Source: Trematomus loennbergii
Taxonomy: Eukaryota > Chordata > Actinopteri > Perciformes > Nototheniidae
DNA: 64,000 nt
NCBI GenBank assembly: GCA_012861695.1
Contig: JAAOOA010000028.1
Span: 9,650,470-9,714,469 of the forward strand
Direction: 5' to 3'
In this document: positions 15,846 to 27,174 of the stretch, one piece after another
How positions within the stretch are numbered: the stretch's first letter is position 1
Layout: every line of letters starts with the position of its first letter
Notes under the pieces: model-generated
Database searches by the model: none
Seen by the model: only the letters and a program-made list of their open reading frames with translations
What the model was told of the DNA's origin: nothing
Program-made: the position numbers and the translations under genes

Positions 15846-16416
15846 CCAACCCAGTCTCACGGCATTTCGTATTATAGTCACAACATTTAATCTATTGATT
15901 CGTGTTCACCAACACGATTTTCCCCTTTTTTTCGTGTCACACAGAACGATTTTATAAGCAATGTACCACGTCTTTTTGTCCGGTCGGGTCTTGGAAGACC
16001 GGAAGCTGTGGGGTTCATAAAAACATGTTCTTACTCAATATCAAGCCACGATTATTTTTTTATTTTAAATCGTATAATGTCGGACTTTTTTTGCCGTCCG
16101 TGAGGAAAATAAATGGGGCTCAGAGCCTCAGAATACTGAAATCTGTATTTTTCAAATCTTTTTTTCCTTCTAATTTGTTATTCTTTTCTAAATAACACAC
16201 TGTTATTTACTCAACAATAACACACAATTATCCTTGTTTTTATTTATTTGTTTAATTCTATAATCTCTGGCTTTTTTGCCGTCCGTCAGGAAGTGAATTT
16301 CAAAATAAAGTAACAGGAAACAGACGTAGGCCTATATGGGACATTTCGAGCATCATTGCGATACCCACCCACTGAACTGATTACCCAAGATCCTCAGCTA
16401 TGGTTTAAACTCGGAA

Positions 16417-16625
16417 TCGAAATTGGTCCATGCGCAAAGCATTGTGGGCATTTTAAGGACGCGAAGTCTACCCATGTGCAGCCTCGAAATTTCCCTCAAA
16501 CCAAGGACGCGGCCTCGGTGGAATTCCAAGTATGCTGGAAATTGGAACAGTCCTTCGGCGGCACTCGATGACGTAGCATCCTTGAAATATTGGCTTGGAA
16601 GCCAATATCCTCGCGATTGAGAAAC
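16417..16625. mobile_element. Partial copy of the GGGTGTTTCTC MITE family
   Basis: This stretch, from TTGGTCCATGCGCAAAGCAT to CTCGCGATTGAGAAAC, matches the right half of the complete element at 52098-52499 in the same orientation. The left half is missing. It sits just inside the left arm of the 15846-21190 element. Confidence 0.7.
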
Positions 16626-17574
16626 GGCCAGAGTTTAGGATGGCCGAAGACACTACACTACCCATAATCCTCAGCTATCGTTTGGGACTACAGTCCCTTT
16701 GCTTGACAAACCCTGTGATTAATCTTCAAGCTCTGGGATGTTGGAGTGGCAGTGCGCCAAGGTTACGCTGAGTGTCAGACAGCTCTTTGAAATGGAACGA
16801 AACCACGGCAGACTATCCAAAACTGGACTCAAACGGGACCAGCCCCCCTCCCCCAGAACTACACATGCTGGGTGTGTTTCGCAAAATGTTCTATGGTACG
16901 TCTCTACTGGGAACATTTTCGTTTTTCCCACAATTAGAAGTTGCCAGTATTAAACACATTGGTGTTATCAAATTTAAAACATATAATTAATAAATGGGTG
17001 AAAATTGCTTGTGTCCATAATGGGCAGCATTCATATATACCCACATGACAGCTCATTGTTACTTTGTAATTCTACTCCACTCCAATTCAGAGGTTAACCT
17101 GGTATTTTTACTCCACTACATTTATTTTAGTTGCTTTGCAGATTCTGATTAATGATGTGAAATATAAACAACCCTTAAATCAGACTTTAGTTACACCTGA
17201 GTCAAATTCAGGGAAGGTGATTGTCAAGTGCCAACAATCAGGCGAGATATTTGATAGTTGGTGCTTGAGAAGACTAAACATTTATCTGCAGATCCCTATA
17301 AAGTATATTCATTACTCGTTATTCTCTACTAATAGTTAATTAAAGACTGTATATAATGGCTATTTTGCACATCCCTTTCAAGATTTCAAGATTTTCAAAG
17401 GTTTATTGACATATCATATACGCAACTACGTTGAAGTTATGCAATGAATGAAAAACTTGGGTCACAGGTTCCTCAACAGTGCATTACAAGACATCTATCA
17501 AAATGTGTGTACCTCCACCATTAAACTGTCCTATTCTGCACATTTCTTATACTATCTACATACATAAGACTATA

Positions 17575-17745
17575 AGACCAAGTGCTACCGAGGTGTCCCT
17601 GAGCAAGGCACCGTTCCCTACACTGCTCCCCGGGCGCCGTTCATAATGGCAGCCCACTGCTCCTAACACTAGGATGGGTCAAATGCAGAGAAACCATTTC
17701 ATTACATAGTACCTGTACTGTGTAATGACAATAAAAGTGCAAAAA
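17575..17745 (+). mobile_element. SINE-like 3' fragment
   Basis: The sequence GTGTCCCTGAGCAAGGCACC, followed by CCCACTGCTCCTAACAC and ending TGTAATGACAATAAA, is typical of fish tRNA-derived SINE bodies and tails. No A and B promoter boxes are visible, so it is a 5'-truncated copy. The family is not certain. Confidence 0.5.
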
Positions 17746-17782
17746 AATAAAATAAAATAAATATGTATAATATCAGTTAAAA

Positions 17783-18276
17783 TTAAAGCTGCAAGCAGCG
17801 TTGAGCGGGTCTTCGACGCTCCGCAGGCTGTTGTCCGCACGTCGAGGTGTGTGTCTAGGTGTCTCGAGGACTCGGCCGTTGGCAAACGTGGGAAGTTTCA
17901 GGCCGATCGACAATGTACATGGGATTTACAGCAGTATCATAAACATTGTGTTTGATGGCGAGTGATCTGTCGCCATGGCAACGGCATTTGATGACACCCC
18001 ATAATACCATGGTGCTAGTCGCGTGGGCTACCTACTGTCATGATTTAGGCCACTTTTAATGGGCTTTTGCCCCTATTTTTCGCTGTTTTTTGGGGTTTTG
18101 CATGGTTATCGCTCGCGTTGCAGTCACGTGGGGTCACAGCCGTCATGATTTCTGAACCTTTTCTGTGCTTTTGCCGGTCGTTTTCCCTGTTTTTGGGTGT
18201 GTTTCGCAGGTTTATCGGTCGCTGCGCGACCGATTTCAATAGGGTCTTCGCCGACCTAGGTCTCAGACCCTAATAA
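17783..18276 (+). mobile_element. AGCTGCAAGCAGCG interspersed repeat
   Basis: It begins TTAAAGCTGCAAGCAGCG and ends in GTCTTCGCCGACCTAGGTCT plus CAGACCCTAATAA. I recognise this as a common CG-rich fish repeat that is probably a non-autonomous DNA element. It has no coding capacity. Superfamily unknown to me. Confidence 0.55.
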
Positions 18277-19126
18277 CTGCTTCAACATAGTTAACATTGC
18301 AGGAAAGCAATATATTAGACTTTAAGTACTTTGTCAGGCTTAATATTTATCTGTAGATACCCCCAAAGCTTTTTTCTTATTTAAAAGAAGACCTTAACCT
18401 AAAGTATTCTTTAATGTTTAAATAAAGGTTAATTAGTTTTTCTGTTTTGCACATCCTCCTATTAATATCTAAACTGTTTTATTGTAGAGATCACTTACAG
18501 TATCTTCTTGATTTTTGATATTCTATATTTCTATCATTGACCTTCTACTTTCCCCCTATTTTGTATGTACTCTTAATATTTTTCTCATCAAATAACATTA
18601 TTCAACAAAAAAAATCAATAACGTGCTTTAACCACTAGACAGTGCACACAAGGTACACACAGCATACAATGCCATAATAACTTTGTATTATTAGTGTAGG
18701 ACACTTATGTATGTATAACATCTGAAGATGTGTAGTTTTATTCATGTTTTCACATAATTTTACAGGATATTGCTATATTATTTCACATGTTTTACTTCTA
18801 CACATTAATATCTGATTTATAAAACATCACAGACAGAAAGGTATATCCGTCATTTAACAGTAAGCTATTGAAATTCTGAATCCATAGATGTATCTCCCAT
18901 CACCCAAATCCCCTGACTATTCTCTCAACTCAGTATTTACCAGAGGTGTGGACTCGAGTCACATGACTTGGACTCGAATCAGACTCGAGTCAACAATTTG
19001 ATGACTTTGGACTCGACTTGACAAAATCACAAAACACTTGCGACTCGACTTGGACTTGAACACCAATGACTCGGAACTTGACTTGGACTTGAGCCCTCTG
19101 ACTTGAGGTGACTTGATCATTTAATT

Positions 19127-19568
19127 CAGGGGTCTCCAACACGCCGATCGCGAGATGCCGCTAGAAGAGCAGACTCCCGTCGGGGAGAGCAGCATCTCCA
19201 GCCGCTTCTACTCTTGCTGAGAATCCTTGCAGGCAGGGGCGGGTCTTTATTTAGCTGGGCCACCATGCGGCCAATCATATGTGAGGACACACTAGGATCA
19301 TACCATTATGTGAAAGAAGGGTGGGGGCAGACGCTCCAAAGACAGCAGGTGTAGTGGTACAGGCCAGCTACACAGAGCAACGGGGAGACAGATTTAAATG
19401 CAAGCGCGTCGGAAAAAGTCAAGAAATGAGCGAAAACCGAAAAAAGAAGCAGCATCTGGCTGCTTTTCAATGATATTGGAGAAAGCAAAGCTGAGTGCAG
19501 GATTTGTAAAATGAAAATAACCTTCAGAGCAGGGTTTTTTTTGGTAACCACTCAGGATTTATTGTCAG
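19127..19568 (+). pseudogene. hAT (ZBED-type) 5' end with BED zinc-finger remnant
   Basis: CAGGGGTCTCCAAC at 19127-19140 is the usual start of a ZBED-type hAT transposon. At 19451-19568 one plus frame reads SIWLLFNDIGESKAECRICK then MKITFRAGFF. This has the W...F and C-x2-C spacing of the BED zinc finger at the N-terminus of hAT transposases. No histidine pair or catalytic domain follows, because another hAT end (CAGAGGTGGG at 19566) interrupts. This is a dead transposase fragment. Confidence 0.6.
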
Positions 19569-19700
19569 AGGTGGGAGAAGTTCAGATCTTGTACTTGAGT
19601 AAAAGTACCAGAGTGTAGGAATACTCGGTTACAATAAAAAGTCCTGCATTCAAAATGTTACAAGTAAAAGTACAAAAGTATTAGCATCAAATACAGTTAA
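19566..19700 (+). mobile_element. hAT MITE end fragment
   Basis: CAGAGGTGGGAGAAGTTCAG leads into TTGTACTTGAGTAAAAGTAC, a sequence found at the ends of abundant fish hAT MITEs. The opposite end was not located. Confidence 0.5.
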
Positions 19701-21235
19701 AGTACCACCTGCAGAGGGATCTAGATTCAGGTGTTCTTTTCCCCATAAAGACCGCCTCGCTGCACATTATCCCTGCATAAAGATAGGTTGTGGGTCCCTT
19801 ATAACATGTTGTACACAGTGGAAATAAACATTCTGGTTACCTCAACATCAGGGATCTTATCAATTAAACTCCTTCTGAATCAAACCGTCACGGTAGCATT
19901 ACCTTACTGATCCCTCTTACAATAGAAGAAAACACGTTACTTTACCAGCAGAGAGAAAATAGATTATTACAGTATTAATGTGACTAATAAAGAGCAGTTT
20001 AATTATTAAGTATTATTCTGTTGATGGGTGTCATTACATTTGGTGAAAAGCACATAAGGACTTGTTTAAGACTCGTTTTGTCAAAGTTTAGGACTTGGAC
20101 TTGACTTGAACTTGCCCATCCTGACTTGAGACTTGACTTGGACTTGAGCACAAACTTGAGACTTGACTCGGACTTGAGCGCAAAGACTTGAGACTTGACT
20201 CGGACTTGCAAAACAATGACTTGGTCCCACCTCTGGTATTTACATTCTTATATTCAAAGAAAATCAGTAATATCTTTAAAAACTACACGTCCCTGTCTAT
20301 CAGCTGTGCACCGTTATGGTGTAAATATAACCTGTCTACCAATTGGATCAAATATAAAAGTCAGCCGAATTAATGTTGATACTGCAAGGAGACGTATTGT
20401 GTGAAGAGAAATTGAAGATGTTGTTTAGTTGCTGATATTTATGATCCACGTCACGTATTCAATTTCGGTGGCAGTTCTTCCAGTTTGTCCAGAAGTCTTC
20501 TCATCAGGGCTCTATAAATAAAGAACTACGTCAGATGTGTAATATTTAATGCAGACGAACCGTGTATTACAATGCTGTTATGTGATGACCTTCAAAGAGA
20601 AAAGCAAGCACACTCGGAATAAAATATTATTTTCTTTTTTTTTATAAATGTTTTTCAGATTTCATATCGCATAAACACCATATCCCAACGTGCATTGCGG
20701 CTAAACAATCCAATCACAGAGCTTCAACGATAGCTGAGGATCTTGGGTAATCAGTTCAGTGGGTGTGTATCTGTTTCGGGTTATTTTATTTGAAATTCAG
20801 TTCCTGACGGACGGCAAATAAGCCCGAGATTATAGAATTAAACAAATAAAAAAAACAAGGATAATTGTGTGTTATTGTTGAGTAAATAACAGTGTGTTAT
20901 TTAGAAAAGAATAACAAATTAGAAGGAAAAAATATTTAAATTTAAAAACAATAATCGTGGCTTGATATTGAGTAAGAACATGTTTTTATGAACCACACAG
21001 CTTCCGGTCTTCCAAGACCCGACCGGACAAAAAGACGTGGTGCAGGCACAAAACACACTACCAATAGAAATACATTGCTTTTAAAATCGTTCTGTGTGAC
21101 ACGAAAAAAAGGGGGAAATCGTGTCGGTGAACACGAATCAATAGATTAAATGTTGTGACTATAACACGAAATGCCATGAGACTGGGTTGGTGTGTCACAA
21201 TGCAAACTCCATTAAGCTAACAACAAACCCGTTCA

Positions 21236-21280
21236 AACTGGCTTGTTTGTTGTCCTGGGAAGACAACAAACAAGCCAGTT
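21236..21280. repeat. Perfect 19-bp hairpin
   Basis: AACTGGCTTGTTTGTTGTC (21236-21254) and its exact reverse complement (21262-21280) are separated by a 7-nt loop. The flanks do not extend the stem, so it is shorter than a typical microRNA precursor. It lies just outside the 15846-21190 element. Confidence 0.9.
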
Positions 21281-22469
21281 GTTCAAGATGACAACATATC
21301 ATAGCATTAGTCATTGCAATAAGGTACTCACAGATAGCTACTGTCCACCTCAGCTGTTGGACGCCTCAAACAGTGGAAACAAAATGTCTAAACTTAGCAA
21401 GCTAAAGAGACAGATATTGTGTCTAAGAGTTTACGTACAATTACCTTAAATGAGGAAAACATATATGACTTACAGACACCTCTTTTCATTTAAACACCAA
21501 TAAACTAACTTTCCCTGATTTCAGTCCTATTAAAGCTATAGGTGATAAATAAGAGCAGCTGTAGTTTTGTCACCTTTCCTTCAGGTGATGAAAAGAAAGA
21601 CTACAATCATGACATATAATTGTTAATGTGCACATTCATTGACCGTTTTTTTAAAACAGTTGTTTGCTTTTTTTTAAACTTGCATGATTTTAAATACTTT
21701 ATGAAGTAATTGTATGCACCCATGTTAAAAGTCTCCACCATTTGATATTCTAACTACAATTTTTGTCAAAACATTATGCTTGTGAACATTCAAAGTAGCA
21801 CCAATCCTCCCTTCCCAATTTTAATCGTACTCTTCTACAGTAATGACATCTACAAACACGTAAAGGAAAAACCACCAGTTCAAGTGTCTTCAGAGAATCA
21901 GACGTCTTAGTAAGCAGTAAGTGAGCATGATGCAGGGGAGGTGACTCTGTTCTTCATGAGTCAGCTGTGTCAAAGCCATGAGTCAGGGAAAGCCAAGGAA
22001 ACAGCTGCATCCTTGTGTCGCCTGACTTTTTACGTCCACTCTGAACCCTGGCAGCCTTTTAGAGCAGTTGTAAAGCTATATTTGTACATGCTCAATGGTC
22101 TTTTAAACATAAAGGATGTGATCATAGATTCTTTTTTATCTTATTCAGCAACGATCACATCTCCAGTAAAAAAAAAAAGACCTTGTTTGGTTTAAACCTC
22201 CTAATGACCAGGTGTTACAACAATAGTCTACGTGTCTGGACTTTGACATGGTTTTCATCTCAGTTACACGTCCTAATGTCTGGTTTCCAGTTTCATGTAA
22301 TTCTTTCTCTCATTCTTTCTCTCAGACTTTTTTCCCTTTGAACTCCGACAGGAAGAGTTTTGTTCATTTTCAATTGGGTAACTGTGCACTGTGAATGCCA
22401 ACTCAGAAACAAATTATTGTTCGAACATTCACTTTTCAACTCTCCCAAGGTCACTTTTGTTTTTTGTCA
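21281..22469. other. Non-coding DNA, no gene recognised
   Basis: AT-rich sequence without exon or repeat that I can name. Confidence 0.4.
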
Positions 22470-23218
22470 CTATTGTACGGTGGCTGAGAAGGGCAATCGA
22501 CAATTAAAAGTGTGAACAACTTTAACAAAGCTTGAGACAAATTTACATTTTATAAAACAAATTTACATTTTATAAAACAAATGTACATTAGCAAAACACT
22601 TTTCCAAAGAAAAACAATTTAACATTAACAAAAACCAATTAACAAGAAGTGAAACACTTTTACAAAGCCAGAGACAAATTTACATTTTATAAAAACAAAA
22701 TTACATTTTATAAAACAAATTTACAAGTCCCGAAACACTTTAACATTTCCAGAAACACTTTAACAAACTAGAGAATCAAACCGGAAAGGGAATGCCCATC
22801 ATACCAGAAGTGACGTGCAAGTGATTGACACAAACTTAAGTTTGTTTTGGCTGATAGACCGCCGGTACCTATGGACGGTACGAGTGTGTTTATGGTCGTT
22901 AAACATGTTTTGTCCGTTCTGTGGAAACCACCTGGGCCAAGTGACATGGTTTTGCTCATCACGATATACTTTCTCGTGCGCACGAGATACGTTCTCTGAG
23001 TGGGGACACCCCCCACTTATAAAATAGCACTTTACCTCTGCTTACACCTATATGCCATTTTATATGCTGTGAGCTGATTATCGAGCCTTCATTGTAAGAG
23101 TCGCGGGTACACTGTGTATGTGCGTATTCCACTGTAGCGCCCGGTACATTAATGGGAAACCCTAGTTTGTACATGTTCAATACATTTGTAACACTGTACA
23201 CATGAACGTTTATTTTTT

Positions 23219-23278
23219 CGTTCCGGTAATGCGGTCAAGTTGACCGCATGCGGTCAAGTTGACCGCATTACCGGAACG
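23219..23278. repeat. 60-bp near-perfect double palindrome
   Basis: The outer arms CGTTCCGGTAATGCGGTCAA and their exact reverse complement enclose a centre around GACCGCATGCGGTC. Each half contains the smaller palindrome GCGGTCAAGTTGACCGC. Only the central G of each small palindrome fails to pair. Confidence 0.95.
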
Positions 23279-23402
23279 GACGACAGTATCTTAATATCTT
23301 CTGAAAATAAATGCGAGTGTCACACACACACACACACACGCCCTGGCGACCGGACATCTCCTTCATAAAACGAATAATAAGGGTAATAATCGGGCAGTTC
23401 GA

Positions 23403-23538
<136 letters not shown>

Positions 23539-24088
23539 TAAAACGAAGCAGCCTGGCGTTGCTCTTTAGCTGTCTAATGAAGGTAAACACAGCGAAGGCT
23601 GTGTGTAAAAGGCACAGCTCCACTTCCTACTTGGCGAACCTGTAACTTTCTCGTGCGCACGAGAAAGTATATCGTGATGAGCAAAACCATGTCACTTGGC
23701 CCAGGTGGTTTCCACAGAACGGACAAAACATGTTTAACGACCATAAACACACTCGTACCGTCCATAGGTACCGGCGGTCTATCCGCCAAAACAAACTTAA
23801 GTTTGTGTCGATCACTTGCACGTCACTTCTGGTATGATGGGCATTCCCTTTCCGGTTGATTCTCTAGTTTGTTAAAGTGTTTCGGCAAATGTTAAAGTGT
23901 TTCGGGAAATGTTAAAGTGTTTGTGACACTTGTAAATTTGTCTCAGTTTTAGTAAAAGTGTTTCGCTAATGTACATTTGTTTTATGAAATGTAAATTTGT
24001 TTTATAAAATGTAAATTTGTCTCAAGCTTTGTTAAAGTGTTTCACACTTTGTAATTGTCGATTGCACTTCTCAGCCACCCCTATTGTA

Positions 24089-24777
24089 TTTGCTCCTGTA
24101 AAAATTGGATAACTGCTCATTTAATTCCTGACAATAGCTTACAGTCACGCTATAGCACCTGTGTAAGGTTACACTGAGGCTCAGGGGTGCTTTTAAGGTT
24201 AAGGCTCACACTAAATATAAATGTAATAAACATGCTGATGTTAAGCAGGTGTAATGTAAACTATGTTCTACTTCTTAGTTTAGCATGTTAGCTAGAGCTT
24301 CCACAATTTGTCGATCGACAGGAAAATAATAAGCAGCTCTTTTTATAATTGGTTGTTGATGTAGCTTTTTTTATCAGATGGAGGTTTTTCAATATTTTAT
24401 TACCAAACTATTAATCAGAAAAATGATTGTTAGTTGCAGCCCTTTATTGTGACTAAAGGAAAAGTCAGGACACCATAGAGATAGTTCAACACACTATCAC
24501 TCAGTACTATATTTATAACAAGCGTGGGGAATTTTTCCAGCATGCATAAGGTAGTCAACAGGGCAACGTCTTGGAAAGGTCACCCATTAATCATAAAGGT
24601 TTTTAGATATGAGAAGAACTCCACCATATGAATTGGTAAATGCAGTATGCAGTCACAGCTAAAAGAATAGGATAATTGATGTGAAATTGTTACTATTGAA
24701 GGACACAAGTGTTTTAAAGGAAAGCTTAGACAAAGCACATACTTAACATACATACCCTCCTTATTGGCTATAATACA

Positions 24778-24849
<72 letters not shown>

Positions 24850-25482
24850 AGACACACAGCAGGATCAGGGAGGATTTATAGCTACAGCGTGGATTATATT
24901 TTATAACACATGCCTTCCCTGGCTGTAATCCACTTTAACAGGGCCTTGTTTGCTGACACATTGCAACAAGAATATACAACTTAGAGAGAGAGCGAATTAT
25001 TCACTTAAAGTAACAGCTAAAATAAGCATTGTTAACTTAAAAAATTACACTTTGAACTTTGTTAGTTAGGAGGACAGGTCGATGACTAATGTGGATTGGT
25101 ATCCATTTTTATTCGGAGTTGTACCTATTTATTATACTGTACAGTCTTATACAACATCCTAGATGCCAAGTACACACATTCAGGCCTCTTACATCACCAG
25201 AATGTGTCATAACCTCGCCTTCATTCAACAAGGAGAAAAGAAATAGATATAAATAGCCTATACATCACTCAGGAACTGCAGGGAAATGTTTTAACATGAG
25301 AAAAGAGGGGGCAAAAAATGAAAGGTTGTGATGACATTGTGTGTTTGAAGCAATGTTGACATTACTTCCCCTTTTCCCTAAGTATAAATGTGTATATTAG
25401 TCCTGTGTCACACTTTGGTAATCATTCATTTTCCCATCTGTCAACAGTCAACTCCAGCAAAACAGATAATCCTTAATAAAGT
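24089..25482. other. Non-coding DNA with a (CA)n tract
   Basis: It contains a (CA)n microsatellite at 24779-24847. Nothing else could be identified. Confidence 0.5.
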
Positions 25483-25672
25483 AGAGGCGTGTGGCGCAGT
25501 GGACAGAGCCTTGGTGTTCGGATAAGGGGGTCACAGGTTCAAACCCACTGCAGTCAGCATGTCGTTGTGTCCCTGGGCAAGACACTTCACCCCAAATTGC
25601 TCCTGTGGGGATTGTCCACAGTATTGAGTATGTAAGTCGCTTTGGATAAAAGCGTCTAACAAGTAACATGTA
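25483..25672 (+). mobile_element. tRNA-derived SINE
   Basis: A pol III A-box-like GTGGCGCAGTGG (25491-25502) and B-box GGTTCAAACCC (25536-25546) form a tRNA-like head. After a short body comes the tail GTAAGTCGCTTTGGATAAAA with GCGTCTAACAAGTAAC. This tail is shared by many fish and salmonid SINEs with a partner LINE. The copy looks complete but mutated. Confidence 0.85.
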
Positions 25673-26785
25673 ATAATACATTTTTTTGGACGGAGACACT
25701 GTCAGCTGCTTGCGTTGAGCCACTTAAATCCCAGCTCTGCATATTGACTTTTATAAACCTGCCAACAGATTATATAAATAAGATAGAGTACCTGGAAAGG
25801 GACTGTTATTAAATTAGATGTGAGAGAACACATTGCTTCATGTGTTTACTTTAAACTGGACGTCCCCTGGCTGATGGGGTCAGGACTTGTTGTTGGTGGA
25901 AGTCGGTGCACAAGTTTTGGTTTGTGGGGGTTTTGCAACGTGACCATGTGTTGGACCCAGAGGAACAATCAGACCAGGATAAGAGAGGGGGCTGTGGGGA
26001 CAATACTGAGGCTGTCCCCTGTAGGCCCCATGCCACATAAAGACCTGATTATTCCCCCCCTGTTGGCTGGCCTTGCAGAGTGGACAGACAGTGGACTCAG
26101 TATTTCCCTTCCTCTGGTGAGCATTGGGGACTCTCCTCTGGTCTCCACCAGGGCAAAGCAATTTAAGGGGAGCTGTTTTTTTGGAGAGCCACTGTGGGAA
26201 AGTCATTAAAGTGTAAACCATTCTCTTTTATTTCCCTGTAAAGGAGCCCTGGAAGAGAGGTCCACCAAGGCTCGAGATGGTAATGAGTGCTGACACAGAG
26301 CGAGCACCCCCATAGTGCCGTGTGTGCCGATCGCCGCTGCCATGGCAAACCGATTCTCTGCTGTGAAACTTGCCTAAGGGCCGCACAGCGAGAAGACTTC
26401 CTCTCTTCCACAGGTGGCCAGTGTTTACCAGCAAAACGCTAAATCAGACCTTTTTCTTCCAACCGGAAGAGTACGTTTTCCTCTTTATACTCTTTGTGTG
26501 TGACATTCTGATCAATAATAATAATAATAATAATAATAATGATAATATCTGTTTAAAAATCTAATGGATATGTAGTGTTCTGTTAATTATAATAGAGGGA
26601 GGCCCAAAAGGAGTGAAAGTATAGTGTGTATAGCTTCAAATTATTTCAGTACAACATTGCTGCAAAAACAGGCATGGAAACAATATATGTTGTTCAAAAT
26701 GCAATACTCAATATTGGTTGGTTGGTATTTGCCTTAGTGTGCTCATAAGGGAACAGCAATCACAGCCTAACAGTAAGGACACACA
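25673..26785. other. Non-coding DNA, no gene recognised
   Basis: It holds an (AAT)n run at about 26515-26540. A GC-richer, repeat-free patch at 26000-26400 has an open frame of 129 codons on the plus strand, but the peptide resembles no family and lies in no exon context. Confidence 0.4.
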
Positions 26786-27174
26786 TTAAAGGTGGGGTAG
26801 GTAAGTTTGAGAAACCGGCTCGAGATACACTTTTTGTTATATTCCATGGAATGCTCTTAACATCCCGATAGCAATGAATATCTTAACTGCTTTGAAAAAA
26901 AATCCATAAAAAATTTCATCTGTGGAAGCCGTAGTACTGTAAAAAGCACGACCAATCATTTTAGCCGGCCCGGCTAAAATAACTGGATGGCCTACCTGCC
27001 TGTCAGCCTTCCATCTGTGCACAAACTTATCTCGTGCCCTCATTGGTCATGTGCGCGTTCGTGTGTGTTGGAGGAGGGGCTCTATAAGGAAGTAGCAGAT
27101 TTCTTCCGGCTGTGTATTTTCAAAATCTAGCGATCTCGAGCTGGTTTCTCCAAAATTACCTACCCCACCTTTAA
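26786..27174. mobile_element. TTAA-flanked MITE (copy 2)
   Basis: The element (26790-27170) is 381 bp, starts AGGTGGGGTAGGTAA and ends TTACCTACCCCACCT, with TTAA on both sides. It matches copy 1 at 5055-5437 (383 bp) in the same orientation with few differences, so both are fairly young. Confidence 0.85.

Larger units (their letters stand above)
18941..20235. mobile_element. hAT element with 8-bp target duplication GTATTTAC
   Basis: The ends read CAGAGGTGTGGACTCGAGTC and, at the right, ATGACTTGGTCCCACCTCTG; they form an inverted repeat starting CAGAGGTG. GTATTTAC directly flanks both sides (18933-18940 and 20236-20243), the 8-bp duplication expected of hAT elements. Near each end are many degenerate repeats of GACTTGGACTTGAG in opposite orientation. 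The middle has taken further hAT insertions (19127 onward). It lies inside the 15846-21190 element, so it is younger than that insertion. Confidence 0.85.
15846..21190. mobile_element. 5.3-kb inverted-repeat DNA transposon with nested insertions
   Basis: The left terminus CCAACCCAGTCTCACGGCAT is mirrored at 21171-21190 (reverse complement, one mismatch). TGTGT stands directly outside both ends (15841-15845, 21191-21195), a possible 5-bp target duplication, though low-complexity. The inverted arms extend about 550 bp on the left (to about 16402) and 460 bp on the right (from about 20729). The interior is filled by other repeats: part of a GGGTGTTTCTC-type MITE, a SINE-like tail, a AGCTGCAAGC repeat and a hAT element. 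No transposase of its own is seen, so it is a non-autonomous copy. Confidence 0.7.

Noticed and set aside
21236..21280. Hairpin as a microRNA gene
   Set aside because: The 19-bp stem with no extension in the flanks is shorter than a Drosha substrate, and no known mature sequence is recognised.
25820..26209. 129-codon plus-strand open frame
   Set aside because: No family resemblance and no splice context; overlapping frames on the other strand are equally open.
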